Below, piece by piece: positions 57,269 through 64,000 of a stretch of DNA of 64,000 nucleotides. The position numbers and the translations under genes were made by a program. The notes under the pieces are model-generated. The model made no database searches. It was not told the origin of the DNA and saw only the letters and a program-made list of their open reading frames with translations. Within the stretch, counting starts at the first letter, position 1, and each line of letters starts with the position of its first letter. Source of the stretch: an uncultured Flavobacteriaceae bacterium (GTDB lineage: Bacteria; Bacteroidota; Bacteroidia; Flavobacteriales; Flavobacteriaceae); the NCBI GenBank assembly GCA_947497145.1, contig CANMFQ010000004.1:132560-196559 (forward strand), written 5' to 3'.

Positions 57269-57469
57269 TTACAACGCAGGCTCCTCAAAATCAGCACTGA
57301 GAATAGGGTTTTCAATTATTTTTTGGTCGTTTATTGGCACACAATACGTACCACCCTGAGGTAAAGCTTGTTCATAAAAGCCATCATCACAACTTCCTTG
57401 CTTAAAATCCTCATCACAACCTAAAAACGAAATTACCAAGAGGGCAACAAATACATTTTTTTTACGCAT
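57269..57469 (-). CDS. Small lipoprotein, hypothetical
   Basis: A 66-residue protein with a convincing lipoprotein signal (basic start, hydrophobic core, lipobox SFLGC with Cys18) and a short mature part containing two further Cys (in QGSCDD and GTYCVP) that could pair. Separate from its neighbours: 129 bases from the amidase and 197 from rimO. Function unknown; no family recognised. Confidence 0.72.
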   Translation of the reverse strand: MRKKNVFVALLVISFLGCDEDFKQGSCDDGFYEQALPQGGTYCVPINDQKIIENPILSADFEEPAL

Positions 57470-57597
57470 AGTGATACATTTTTCAAGAACTCATAGGAAG
57501 TTCCTATTGCTTTAAAATTACAAAAAAAAGTAAACCTCAGATATACACCCGCAAACTTCTCTCTACTACTAGTGCAGCAAAAATTAGTACTAACCAT

Positions 57598-59256
57598 TTA
57601 ATGATAAAGGTCAGGCATCTTTCGCACACAAAATTCCGTTTCAAATGCTGCCCCTAATTGTAATAATAGCACTTCTTTGTACGGTTTTGCTATAAAAGTT
57701 AAACCCACAGGCTCCCCAGTTTCTCGATATCCCATTGGCAGCGTTAGTGCGGGATATTTCGCTACAGCAGCATAGCCCGCATGATAATTATTAATAGACA
57801 AAACAGCGTCTAAATTATATGTATCAAGCGCCTTATCAAAGTATAATCGTCCGTTTCTCTCTAGGGTTTTCTTTATATCCTTTAATTGTCTGCTAGAAGT
57901 TGTATCGGCCATAATACCCTCAAACCGTTTTTGTCCATAGGGAATTCTTACCAAAGAATCAGCAGCATTAAATGCGATAACATCGGCTACAGAAGTTATT
58001 GTAACCGCCTTCGTATCTTTTACATGCTCATTTAAATACGCAGGAAGGTCATTGCGCATGTCTATATTCAAAATGCTTAAAAAACCCTCAAGTTCTACTT
58101 TTGGAGGGGTAAACTCAATAATTTTTGCACCCAATTTTTTTAATCTCTCAACAGTGTTACCGTACAATGTATCGCTTTCAAGTAAAATAGTCATTACTCC
58201 TAAACGCATTTCCGCAAAAGCTTTAGGTTGCAAACCAGCAGCTGCAATTTCTGCATAATTTTGTTGCGAAGATTGTGTATCATTACCCATCATAGCCGAT
58301 AACAGAATGCTATTATCAATGGTATTTCGGGTCATTGGCCCTGGCGTATCAAGGGTGCTAGATATGGGTACGATACCCGCTCCACTTAATAAACCAATTG
58401 TAGGCTTTAGTCCCACTACCGAATTTTGACTACTTGGTGACAGAATAGAACCCGAAGTTTCGGTACCAACAGCTGCCACAGCATAATTAGCAGCCATCGC
58501 AGTACCACTACCTGAACTAGAGCCTCCGGTTTCAAAAACCCTTCGTCCATAAGGGTTTAATGTTTGACCACCAACAGCACTATAGCCAACGGGGCAGCCA
58601 TCACACAAAAAATAAGCCCACTCGCTTAAATTTACCTTTCCTAAAATTAACGCTCCATTTTCTTTCAAATGTTTGACAATAACAGCATCATCAACCTCAT
58701 TGTTCATTAAAGCGATGGCACCAGCAGTCGTGTTCATTCCAGCCGTGTTAATATTATCTTTTAGCAAAACAGGCATTCCATAAATGGGGTGTTTACCAGC
58801 CATACCCGCTCTTCTTTCCTTATCCTTTTTTCGAGCTTCTATAAGTACATTTTTATTTAAGGCAATGACAGTATTTAAGGTTGTAGCATTGTTTAGTTCA
58901 TAGGTATACATGCGATGTAAATAAAAAAGTACTAGCTTTTCATACGTTAATTTTCCTTCTTGAATATGCTTTTGAATGTTGGGAATATTCTGCTCTAAAA
59001 TGAGTGGTTTTAACTGTTGATATTCCGTTTCTGAAAATGTTGAAACCGCATCATATAAAGGTAAAAACACGGTATTCTTGTCCAACACCTTTGATTGAAT
59101 GAGCTTGTAACGCATTCTTGGTATTTCATGATTTTTATTAGCAGCAACCTCTGTAGCATCATCATAAGGTTTCCAAAGCACAACTTGTTCCTTGTTTTGT
59201 TCCCTTTTACAATAAAAAAAACAACTACAGCATACGATTAAAAGTAACTTTTTCAT
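57598..59256 (-). CDS. Amidase-signature family enzyme, exported
   Basis: A 552-residue amidase with an N-terminal lipoprotein-type signal (SCFFYC, Cys16). The Ser-cisSer-Lys triad can be located: K166 in PVLLKDNINTAG, cis-Ser within GGSSSGSG (246-248) and nucleophile S270 in TETSGSIL. The rest of the family fold is present (GPMTRNTIDNSILLSAM, NYHAGYAAVAKYPALTLPMG). It hydrolyses an amide or peptide-like bond in the periplasm. Substrate unknown; the export signal rules out the GatA role. It follows the DUF2911 gene by 9 bases. Confidence 0.93.
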   Translation of the reverse strand: MKKLLLIVCCSCFFYCKREQNKEQVVLWKPYDDATEVAANKNHEIPRMRYKLIQSKVLDKNTVFLPLYDAVSTFSETEYQQLKPLILEQNIPNIQKHIQEGKLTYEKLVLFYLHRMYTYELNNATTLNTVIALNKNVLIEARKKDKERRAGMAGKHPIYGMPVLLKDNINTAGMNTTAGAIALMNNEVDDAVIVKHLKENGALILGKVNLSEWAYFLCDGCPVGYSAVGGQTLNPYGRRVFETGGSSSGSGTAMAANYAVAAVGTETSGSILSPSSQNSVVGLKPTIGLLSGAGIVPISSTLDTPGPMTRNTIDNSILLSAMMGNDTQSSQQNYAEIAAAGLQPKAFAEMRLGVMTILLESDTLYGNTVERLKKLGAKIIEFTPPKVELEGFLSILNIDMRNDLPAYLNEHVKDTKAVTITSVADVIAFNAADSLVRIPYGQKRFEGIMADTTSSRQLKDIKKTLERNGRLYFDKALDTYNLDAVLSINNYHAGYAAVAKYPALTLPMGYRETGEPVGLTFIAKPYKEVLLLQLGAAFETEFCVRKMPDLYH

Positions 59257-59265
59257 AAAACAGAT

Positions 59266-60180
59266 TTAATTTGCTTTTCTACGTTTTTCACGCCAAAGCA
59301 CAATGCTTTTTTGATTCATACGAACAAACTCATCTTTTCCTTGTTCAGCGGCCAAATTGAGTGATTTTTTCGCTGATGATATGGCGGCAGTGTACCTCTT
59401 AAGAGCAGCTTCGGCTAACGATTTAACACGATAAAAATAATAGGTATCTCCTTTCATTGCAATAGCCTTATTGAGGTATGTTAACGCCTTTGCATATTCC
59501 ATTTCTTGCTCTACATAATAGCGTGCTACTTCATAATACGTTTGCGCTGTAGGTTTTTCATTTAATTTTGTAGCAATCTGTTTTTCCATAGTGGCTTTGG
59601 TGGCTACTTCAATAGGAATTTCTATGCGAGTATGTGCCCAATGCCATATCATTACCGCTTGATTATGGGTAATAGCGTCAAAACTGATTAAAAAATTCTC
59701 TTGGAAAGTCGGTGTATTCACCACCTTTACCTTAACCCTAAAAGCATCTTCTTCGGCCTTATAAGCTTTACGACCATCACCCCAGTGCGTTAAATTCTTA
59801 TGAAAAACAATCGTCCATTCATGCTCTTCAGGAAAAGCATACAAGGCATAGGTACCCGCTGGTAGATGGTTACCTAAAATATTAAAAGGCGTATCAAATG
59901 TGACTTTTGTACTGGCATTGGCGCCTACACGCCAAATTCTTCCGTAGGGCACCAAATCACCAAAAATTTTTCTACCCCTAACTGTGGGGCGCGAATACGT
60001 TATTGTAATAGTGGTAAGTCCTACCTCTTGTATTACCGTAGCTGCAGGACTAGCTTTAGGATGTGTTAGCTGAGAAAAAGTGCTATTAACAATTAGTAAC
60101 AATAGTGCAAAAACTGTCTTTTTTACATATGCACTATCTATTTTAAGATAAGAATATTGATATGCATTCCACCTACTCAA
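59266..60180 (-). CDS. DUF2911 protein with TPR-like C-terminus, TTG start
   Basis: A 304-residue exported protein. After a signal segment (about 20-36, TVFALLLLIVNSTFSQ) comes DUF2911 (about 40-180): ITYSRPTVRGRKIFGDLVPY, IWRVGANASTKVTFD, LPAGTYALYAFPEEHEWTIVF. Residues about 210-300 form TPR-like helical repeats (YYEVARYYVEQEMEYAKALT). The start is a TTG at 60180 overlapping the stop of the upstream DUF1080 gene (TTGAGTAG), which implies translational coupling; no in-frame ATG would keep the signal peptide. Function of the family is not known. Confidence 0.88.
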   Translation of the reverse strand: MSRWNAYQYSYLKIDSAYVKKTVFALLLLIVNSTFSQLTHPKASPAATVIQEVGLTTITITYSRPTVRGRKIFGDLVPYGRIWRVGANASTKVTFDTPFNILGNHLPAGTYALYAFPEEHEWTIVFHKNLTHWGDGRKAYKAEEDAFRVKVKVVNTPTFQENFLISFDAITHNQAVMIWHWAHTRIEIPIEVATKATMEKQIATKLNEKPTAQTYYEVARYYVEQEMEYAKALTYLNKAIAMKGDTYYFYRVKSLAEAALKRYTAAISSAKKSLNLAAEQGKDEFVRMNQKSIVLWREKRRKAN

Positions 60181-60955
60181 GTTCTTTGATTCTTATATTT
60201 CTGAAAGAAACGCTACCTGGGTGGTCTTGAAAACATATACGACCCTTTTTAAATTTTCCGTAATCATACCATCTAGCATCACCTAGATAAGGGCTTTCTT
60301 CTGATTTACTGAACTTGCTCTTTTTTAACATCGCATCCCATTCTGCTCCATAAAGCGGAAACGAATTTATTAAAACATCATTGAGAATGACCTCACCTCT
60401 ATTGGCCTTGTAATCAATTTTTATATGATAAGAGTTCCATGTTTCAGCAGGGTTGGCTACATCAATTCTTTTTGGTGCAGACATATCATATAACGCACCA
60501 ATGTAGTGTTTGTAGACGCCCAAATCAGCCATTACATTCTGATACTCTATTTCACCACCAAGAACGGTTTCTGGTTTTTCATATATAGCATGATCTAAAA
60601 TTTGAATTTCAGGCCCTGTTTGGTAGGGGTAATTGAATTTTTCATCTTCTTGCACGCCCCACATAAAACCACTATTGCCTCCTTTTATAATTTCCCAATC
60701 AAATTTTATTTCAAAATTACCATAAATTTTATCTGATAATAGACTGGCATCGCCTTCACCAGACTCCATATCAGAAACACCGTTAAAAACTAAAACATCA
60801 TTTTCAACTACCCAACCTTTCAACACACCATCATGTTTAAATGTATGCCATCCTTTTAAAGAATTATCAACAAGGAGTGATTTCCATGTAGTATTTGGTG
60901 TTTGACAACTAATGCATAAAAGAATAAGCACCCAAATAACGTTTTTTTGGTTCAT
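60173..60955 (-). CDS. DUF1080 lipoprotein (3-keto-disaccharide hydrolase-like), second copy
   Basis: A 260-residue lipoprotein (lipobox LCISC, Cys17) with a DUF1080 domain: WKSLLVDNSLKGWHTFKHDG, GNFEIKFDWEIIKGGNSGFMW, PYQTGPEIQILDH and WNSYHIKIDYKANRGEVILN, ending in GSVSFRNIRIKEL. It differs from the 36772 copy and belongs to the more common branch with PEIQILDH. It precedes DUF2911 with an 8-base overlap. It may be part of an unrelated small operon rather than of the PULs. Confidence 0.9.
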   Translation of the reverse strand: MNQKNVIWVLILLCISCQTPNTTWKSLLVDNSLKGWHTFKHDGVLKGWVVENDVLVFNGVSDMESGEGDASLLSDKIYGNFEIKFDWEIIKGGNSGFMWGVQEDEKFNYPYQTGPEIQILDHAIYEKPETVLGGEIEYQNVMADLGVYKHYIGALYDMSAPKRIDVANPAETWNSYHIKIDYKANRGEVILNDVLINSFPLYGAEWDAMLKKSKFSKSEESPYLGDARWYDYGKFKKGRICFQDHPGSVSFRNIRIKELE

Positions 60956-61004
60956 GGTAAGTATGTTTAAGGGATAGTACTACAAGTTAACTTCAACAAA
61001 AAAA

Positions 61005-61961
61005 TTACAAGCTGAAAAACGAATCTACAAACTCATGTTTATTAAAAACTTGTAAGTCCTCAATACCCTCTCCTACTCCAATATATTTTACCGGAATCTG
61101 AAATTGATCAGAAATACCAATCACAACACCACCTTTTGCTGTACCATCAAGTTTGGTAACAGCTAAAGCAGTTACCTCAGTAGCTTTGGTAAATTGTTTT
61201 GCTTGTTCAAAAGCATTTTGCCCTGTAGACCCATCTAAAACTAACAATACATCATGCGGCGTATCATCAACAACCTTTTGCATTACACGTTTAATTTTAG
61301 AAAGCTCGTTCATCAGATTAACCTTGTTATGAAGTCGTCCTGCGGTATCAATGATTACCACGTCGGCATTTTGATTCATAGCCGAACTAAGGGTATCAAA
61401 AGCTACAGATGCGGGGTCACTGCCCATACTTTGCTTAACAATAGGAATATCAACTCTATCAGCCCAAACCTGTAACTGATCAATTGCTGCTGCTCTAAAG
61501 GTATCAGCGGCACCTAATACCACTTTCAAGCCTTGCTTTTTAAATTGATAAGCCAGCTTACCGATGGTGGTTGTTTTACCAACCCCGTTAACACCAACAA
61601 CCATAATAACATACGGTTTTTTATCAGCAGGAATAGCAAACTCTACAGCCTCACCAATATTGGTTTCAGATAAAAGTCCTGCGATTTCCTCTCTTAAAAT
61701 CTGGTTCAACTCATCAGTACCCACATATTTGTCTCTTGAAACCCGTGCTTCAATGCGGTCAATAATTTTCAAGGTGGTATCTACACCTACATCAGAAGAA
61801 ACAAGTACCTCTTCCAAATTATCTAAAACAGCATCATCAACCTTTGATTTACCAGCAACGACCTTGGTCATTTTGGAAAAAAAACTGGTCTTAGTCTTTT
61901 CCAAACCTTTATCTAGAACTTCCTTTTTCTTAGAAGAAAAAATATTTTTGAATAAACTCAT
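61005..61961 (-). CDS. ftsY: Signal recognition particle receptor FtsY
   Basis: A 318-residue SRP receptor GTPase targeting ribosomes to the membrane. N domain about 25-100, then the G domain with GVNGVGKTT (123-131), DTFRAAA (153-159), DTAGR (205-209) and TKLDGTAKGG. It has the short N-terminal A region usual in Bacteroidota. Core gene adjoining the ribosomal-protein block. Confidence 0.97.
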   Translation of the reverse strand: MSLFKNIFSSKKKEVLDKGLEKTKTSFFSKMTKVVAGKSKVDDAVLDNLEEVLVSSDVGVDTTLKIIDRIEARVSRDKYVGTDELNQILREEIAGLLSETNIGEAVEFAIPADKKPYVIMVVGVNGVGKTTTIGKLAYQFKKQGLKVVLGAADTFRAAAIDQLQVWADRVDIPIVKQSMGSDPASVAFDTLSSAMNQNADVVIIDTAGRLHNKVNLMNELSKIKRVMQKVVDDTPHDVLLVLDGSTGQNAFEQAKQFTKATEVTALAVTKLDGTAKGGVVIGISDQFQIPVKYIGVGEGIEDLQVFNKHEFVDSFFSL

Positions 61962-62033
61962 AGTAACAATAATCTATTTGTTCAAAGATATAGAACTTGT
62001 AGGTATTTTTAATATTGAACTCCTCTTGACTTT

Positions 62034-62120
62034 TTCTTTTAGCTGCAAATTATGCATTTTGCACCCTAATTTTATCATTTTTGAGTACAGCAGCTATGGC
62101 TATGCAACACTAAAATTGGC
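62034..62120 (+). repeat. Intergenic hairpin repeat, copy B
   Basis: Related to copy A at 29706 over about 84 bases in the same orientation, with the identical blocks CATTTTTGAGT and AGCTATGGCTATG. The hairpin pairing is weaker than in copy A (the outer stem has mutated), so this copy appears older. It lies in a non-coding gap between a terminator and ftsY. Confidence 0.62.
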
Positions 62121-62243
62121 TTTTTTACTCGTTTTATGCATTGCCACTTCATAATGAGCATAAATCTGGTTTAAAGCAACACCCTTTATAACAACGAAAA
62201 GGACTTGCCTCCTACCGTTATTTATCAGTTTTCAGTATACTTC

Positions 62244-62275
62244 AAAAAAAAGCCCCTTTCTTGCGAAAGAGGCTT
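62244..62275 (-). terminator. Terminator of the rpmB-rpmG-DUF4295 operon
   Basis: Minus strand: AAGCCTCTTTC, loop GCAA, GAAAGGGGCTT followed by a run of T. Eleven paired positions with one G-T. It begins 22 bases past the stop of the DUF4295 gene. Confidence 0.93.
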
Positions 62276-62296
62276 AGACACAACAGTTACTTGTTG

Positions 62297-62449
62297 TTAT
62301 TTTTTAGCGATCCACTCGTTTACCATTTCTGGTGGCATAACAGACTCAACGAATGTATATGCACCACTTTTGGGAGACTTAACCATTTTAATAGCTTTTG
62401 TCAATCTTTTTGAACTTGTCTGTAAACTTGCTACGGTCTTCTTTGCCAT
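62297..62449 (-). CDS. DUF4295 small protein
   Basis: A 50-residue basic protein, starting MAKKTVASLQTSSKRL and ending EMVNEWIAKK, recognised as the DUF4295 family found only in Bacteroidota. In these genomes it regularly follows the genes for L28 and L33 and is probably a ribosome-associated protein, although its role is unproven. Start ATG 62449, stop 62297. Third gene of the ribosomal cluster, 36 bases after rpmG and followed by a terminator. Confidence 0.92.
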   Translation of the reverse strand: MAKKTVASLQTSSKRLTKAIKMVKSPKSGAYTFVESVMPPEMVNEWIAKK

Positions 62450-62485
62450 AATTAATATACTTTAGCTTTCTGCTAATTGCAGAAA

Positions 62486-62668
62486 TTATTTTATTTCTTT
62501 ATGAACAGTCATTCGCTTTAAGATTGGATTAAATTTCTTTATTTCCATTCTCTCGGGAGTGTTCTTTTTATTTTTAGTCGTAATGTACCGTGAAGTACCT
62601 GGCTGACCAGATGCTTTATGCTCAGTACATTCTAAAATAACTTGGATTCTATTTCCTTTCTTTGCCAT
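62486..62668 (-). CDS. rpmG: 50S ribosomal protein L33
   Basis: A 60-residue basic protein with the L33 pattern ([44 protein letters not shown]). It has one Cys only, so it is the zinc-free form. Between rpmB and the DUF4295 gene, in an order usual for Bacteroidota. Confidence 0.97.
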   Translation of the reverse strand: MAKKGNRIQVILECTEHKASGQPGTSRYITTKNKKNTPERMEIKKFNPILKRMTVHKEIK

Positions 62669-62688
62669 TGTAATCTAAATTTTCTGGA

Positions 62689-62925
62689 TTATTTCAACTT
62701 TCCTTGCGCTTTCGCCTCCTTCATCACAGCCGAAATACCTTTCTTGTTGATTATCTTTAATGCCTTGGCAGAAACTTTTAAAGTTACCCAACGATCTTCT
62801 TCAGGAATATAAAAACGCTTTTTAGAAAGATTTACATCAAATCTTCTTCTGGTTTTATTGATAGAGAAAGAAACATTGTTTCCAAACATTGCTCTTTTTC
62901 CCGTAATTTCACAAACTTTTGACAT
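62689..62925 (-). CDS. rpmB: 50S ribosomal protein L28
   Basis: A 78-residue protein with the L28 pattern (VCEITGKRAMFGNNVSFSIN, KTRRRFDVNL, LKVSAKALKIINKKGI). It starts 65 bases after the cinA stop and is followed 20 bases later by rpmG. Confidence 0.97.
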   Translation of the reverse strand: MSKVCEITGKRAMFGNNVSFSINKTRRRFDVNLSKKRFYIPEEDRWVTLKVSAKALKIINKKGISAVMKEAKAQGKLK

Positions 62926-62990
62926 TGCGATGATTTTTTTTAACAGGATGCAAATTTATATCTTTTTTATGGTTCAGACAAAATTCTAGT

Positions 62991-64000
62991 TCAGAATTTT
63001 AAAATTTCTTTTCGCAGCATTTCAAACGCCTTATTTACAGCCTTTTGCACTACTCGCTCCCTATGATTACCCATCATGAATTTCTCAGAAAAAACACCCT
63101 TTGGCGATGCTACAGCAATATAAACTGTTCCTAGGTCGGCATCAGAATCACCTTTTGAAGGACCTGCATTGCCTGTAGTAGCAACCGCAAAATCTGTTTT
63201 CAATAAAGACTTAACGTTTTCAGCCATGGCTTCAGCTACTTGAGCACTAACTACCGAATGATCAGCAATAACGACCTCAGACACGCCAAGCACCTCTATT
63301 TTAGTTTGCGTAGCATAACTAACAACACCGCCTTTATAATAATTAGAAGCACCTGCTAAAGCCGTAATTTTTTTTGCAATTTCACCTCCGGTACAACTTT
63401 CAGCAGTAGCTAAAGAAAATTGCTTTTCCGTCATTAATTTAGCCACTACTTTCTCTAAGGTTTCATCATCTTCTATACCATAAATAAGATCTCCTATTAA
63501 AGGATATAGTTTTTGTATCTCTTGGTCAACTGCCTTCGCTATCAACTCCTTATCACCACCCTTAGCTGTTAAACGCAAGCGCACCTTTCCTAAATTTGGT
63601 AAGTATGCCAGTTTTATAAAGGATGGTAAATTGGTTTCCCAATGCTGAATTTTTTCGGCTATCGCACTTTCTCCAAGACCATAGGTAACTATGGTTTTAT
63701 GCAAAATATGCGGTCTTTTAAATGCGGTCATTATTCTGGGAATAACTTGATCACGCATCAAATTTTTCATTTCAAAAGGCACTCCAGGAAGCGAAACATA
63801 CACTACCCCTTCTTTTTGAAGCCACATACCTGGGGCTGTGCCATATTGATTATGTAAGGCAGTTGCCTTTGACAACACCAAGGCTTGGTCTCGGTTAACG
63901 TCTGAAATTTTGGTGTTTGTAATATGTTTTGCAAAAAGATTTTCAACATGCGCTAAAACTTTCTCATCACGCACTAAAGTATCATTAAAATACTCACAAA
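62991..64000 (-). CDS. cinA: CinA-family nicotinamide-nucleotide amidase, 5' end beyond window
   Basis: Partial gene; the frame continues without stop past the right edge (CEYFNDTLVRDEKVLAHVENLF), so about 336 C-terminal residues are present and the ATG is outside. The first part is the end of the molybdopterin-binding-like (CinA-N/COG1058) domain with GTAPGMWLQKEGVVYVSLPG. The last 160 residues are the CinA-C/PncC amidase domain (SLATAESCTGGEIAKKIT, VSYATQTKIEVLGV, FAVATTGNAGPSKGDSD). It deamidates NMN in pyridine-nucleotide salvage and is named for competence/damage induction in some bacteria. Core gene preceding rpmB. Confidence 0.94.
   Translation of the reverse strand, partial: CEYFNDTLVRDEKVLAHVENLFAKHITNTKISDVNRDQALVLSKATALHNQYGTAPGMWLQKEGVVYVSLPGVPFEMKNLMRDQVIPRIMTAFKRPHILHKTIVTYGLGESAIAEKIQHWETNLPSFIKLAYLPNLGKVRLRLTAKGGDKELIAKAVDQEIQKLYPLIGDLIYGIEDDETLEKVVAKLMTEKQFSLATAESCTGGEIAKKITALAGASNYYKGGVVSYATQTKIEVLGVSEVVIADHSVVSAQVAEAMAENVKSLLKTDFAVATTGNAGPSKGDSDADLGTVYIAVASPKGVFSEKFMMGNHRERVVQKAVNKAFEMLRKEILKF

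Larger units (their letters stand above)
61962..62296. other. Region upstream of ftsY
   Basis: 335 bases with no gene. They contain the hairpin repeat copy B and the terminator of the ribosomal-protein operon. The ftsY promoter must lie between about 61962 and 62030 but cannot be fixed by eye. Confidence 0.55.

Noticed and set aside
61564-62154. A 196-residue open frame on the plus strand across the ftsY start
   Set aside because: It is antisense to the well-supported ftsY gene, and its low-complexity Ser/Thr/Leu composition is what the complement of ftsY would give.
1-64000. CRISPR arrays, tRNA or rRNA genes, IS elements and phage genes
   Set aside because: None could be recognised. The only repeats are coding blade repeats, one short tandem repeat and the two-copy hairpin element.

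Overview
The window is AT-rich chromosomal DNA from a member of the Bacteroidota, almost certainly a marine Flavobacteriaceae (Zobellia/Maribacter/Arenibacter-like). The support is three SusC/SusD pairs, two ECF sigma/FecR pairs, many lipoproteins with Bacteroidota-type lipoboxes, and a core block (cinA, rpmB, rpmG, a DUF4295 gene, ftsY, rimO) of the kind found in this family. No RNA genes, IS elements, integrases or CRISPR arrays were recognised. The species was not identified.

Layout. (1) 1-9756, minus strand: PUL 1, an ECF sigma factor, FecR anti-sigma, STN-type SusC, SusD and two S1 sulfatases, the last cut by the window edge. (2) 10237-11727, plus: a six-bladed NHL lipoprotein with its own terminator. 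(3) 11956-28929, minus: PUL 2, with ECF sigma, FecR, SusC, SusD, two consecutive pairs of a heme-c-motif DUF1549/DUF1553 protein and a Tat-type DUF1501 protein, and a His-rich beta-propeller protein, ending in a strong terminator. (4) 29299-29725: the C-terminal remnant of a heparinase II/III-like lyase, broken where a hairpin repeat sits. (5) 30147-34921, plus: rhamnose mutarotase, sulfatase and GH78 alpha-L-rhamnosidase, converging on another sulfatase at 34924-36378. (6) 36772-46243, minus: PUL 3, with SusC (no STN), SusD, a soluble-dehydrogenase/cytochrome c protein, an FG-GAP propeller and a DUF1080 protein. (7) 46499-54154: a GntR regulator divergent from a rhamnose catabolic operon (aldolase/dehydrogenase, isomerase, kinase, permease). 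(8) 54245-55567: a GntP-type permease. (9) 55746-64000: core genes, with an amidase, two putative carbohydrate/lipid-side proteins and a small lipoprotein lying between ftsY and rimO.

How it fits together. The island looks built for a sulfated, rhamnose-containing polysaccharide or oligosaccharide. Outer-membrane SusCD complexes import it, sulfatases and GH78 trim it, and rhamnose is isomerised, phosphorylated and cleaved in the cytoplasm. A shared 18-bp motif (invariant TATCCTGTACT) occurs in five intergenic regions: upstream of the rhamnose operon, the SusC of PUL 3, rhaM, the 36378 sulfatase and the sigma factor of PUL 2. It is the best candidate for the operator of the GntR protein and would make the 29-54 kb genes one regulon.

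The most unusual content is two sets of putative extracytoplasmic redox proteins with CxxCH heme motifs placed directly behind SusCD genes (PUL 2 and PUL 3). These families are best known from Planctomycetes/Verrucomicrobia and have no settled function. I suggest, as inference only, an oxidative step in glycan breakdown. All functional statements rest on reading motifs by eye; no database search was possible.
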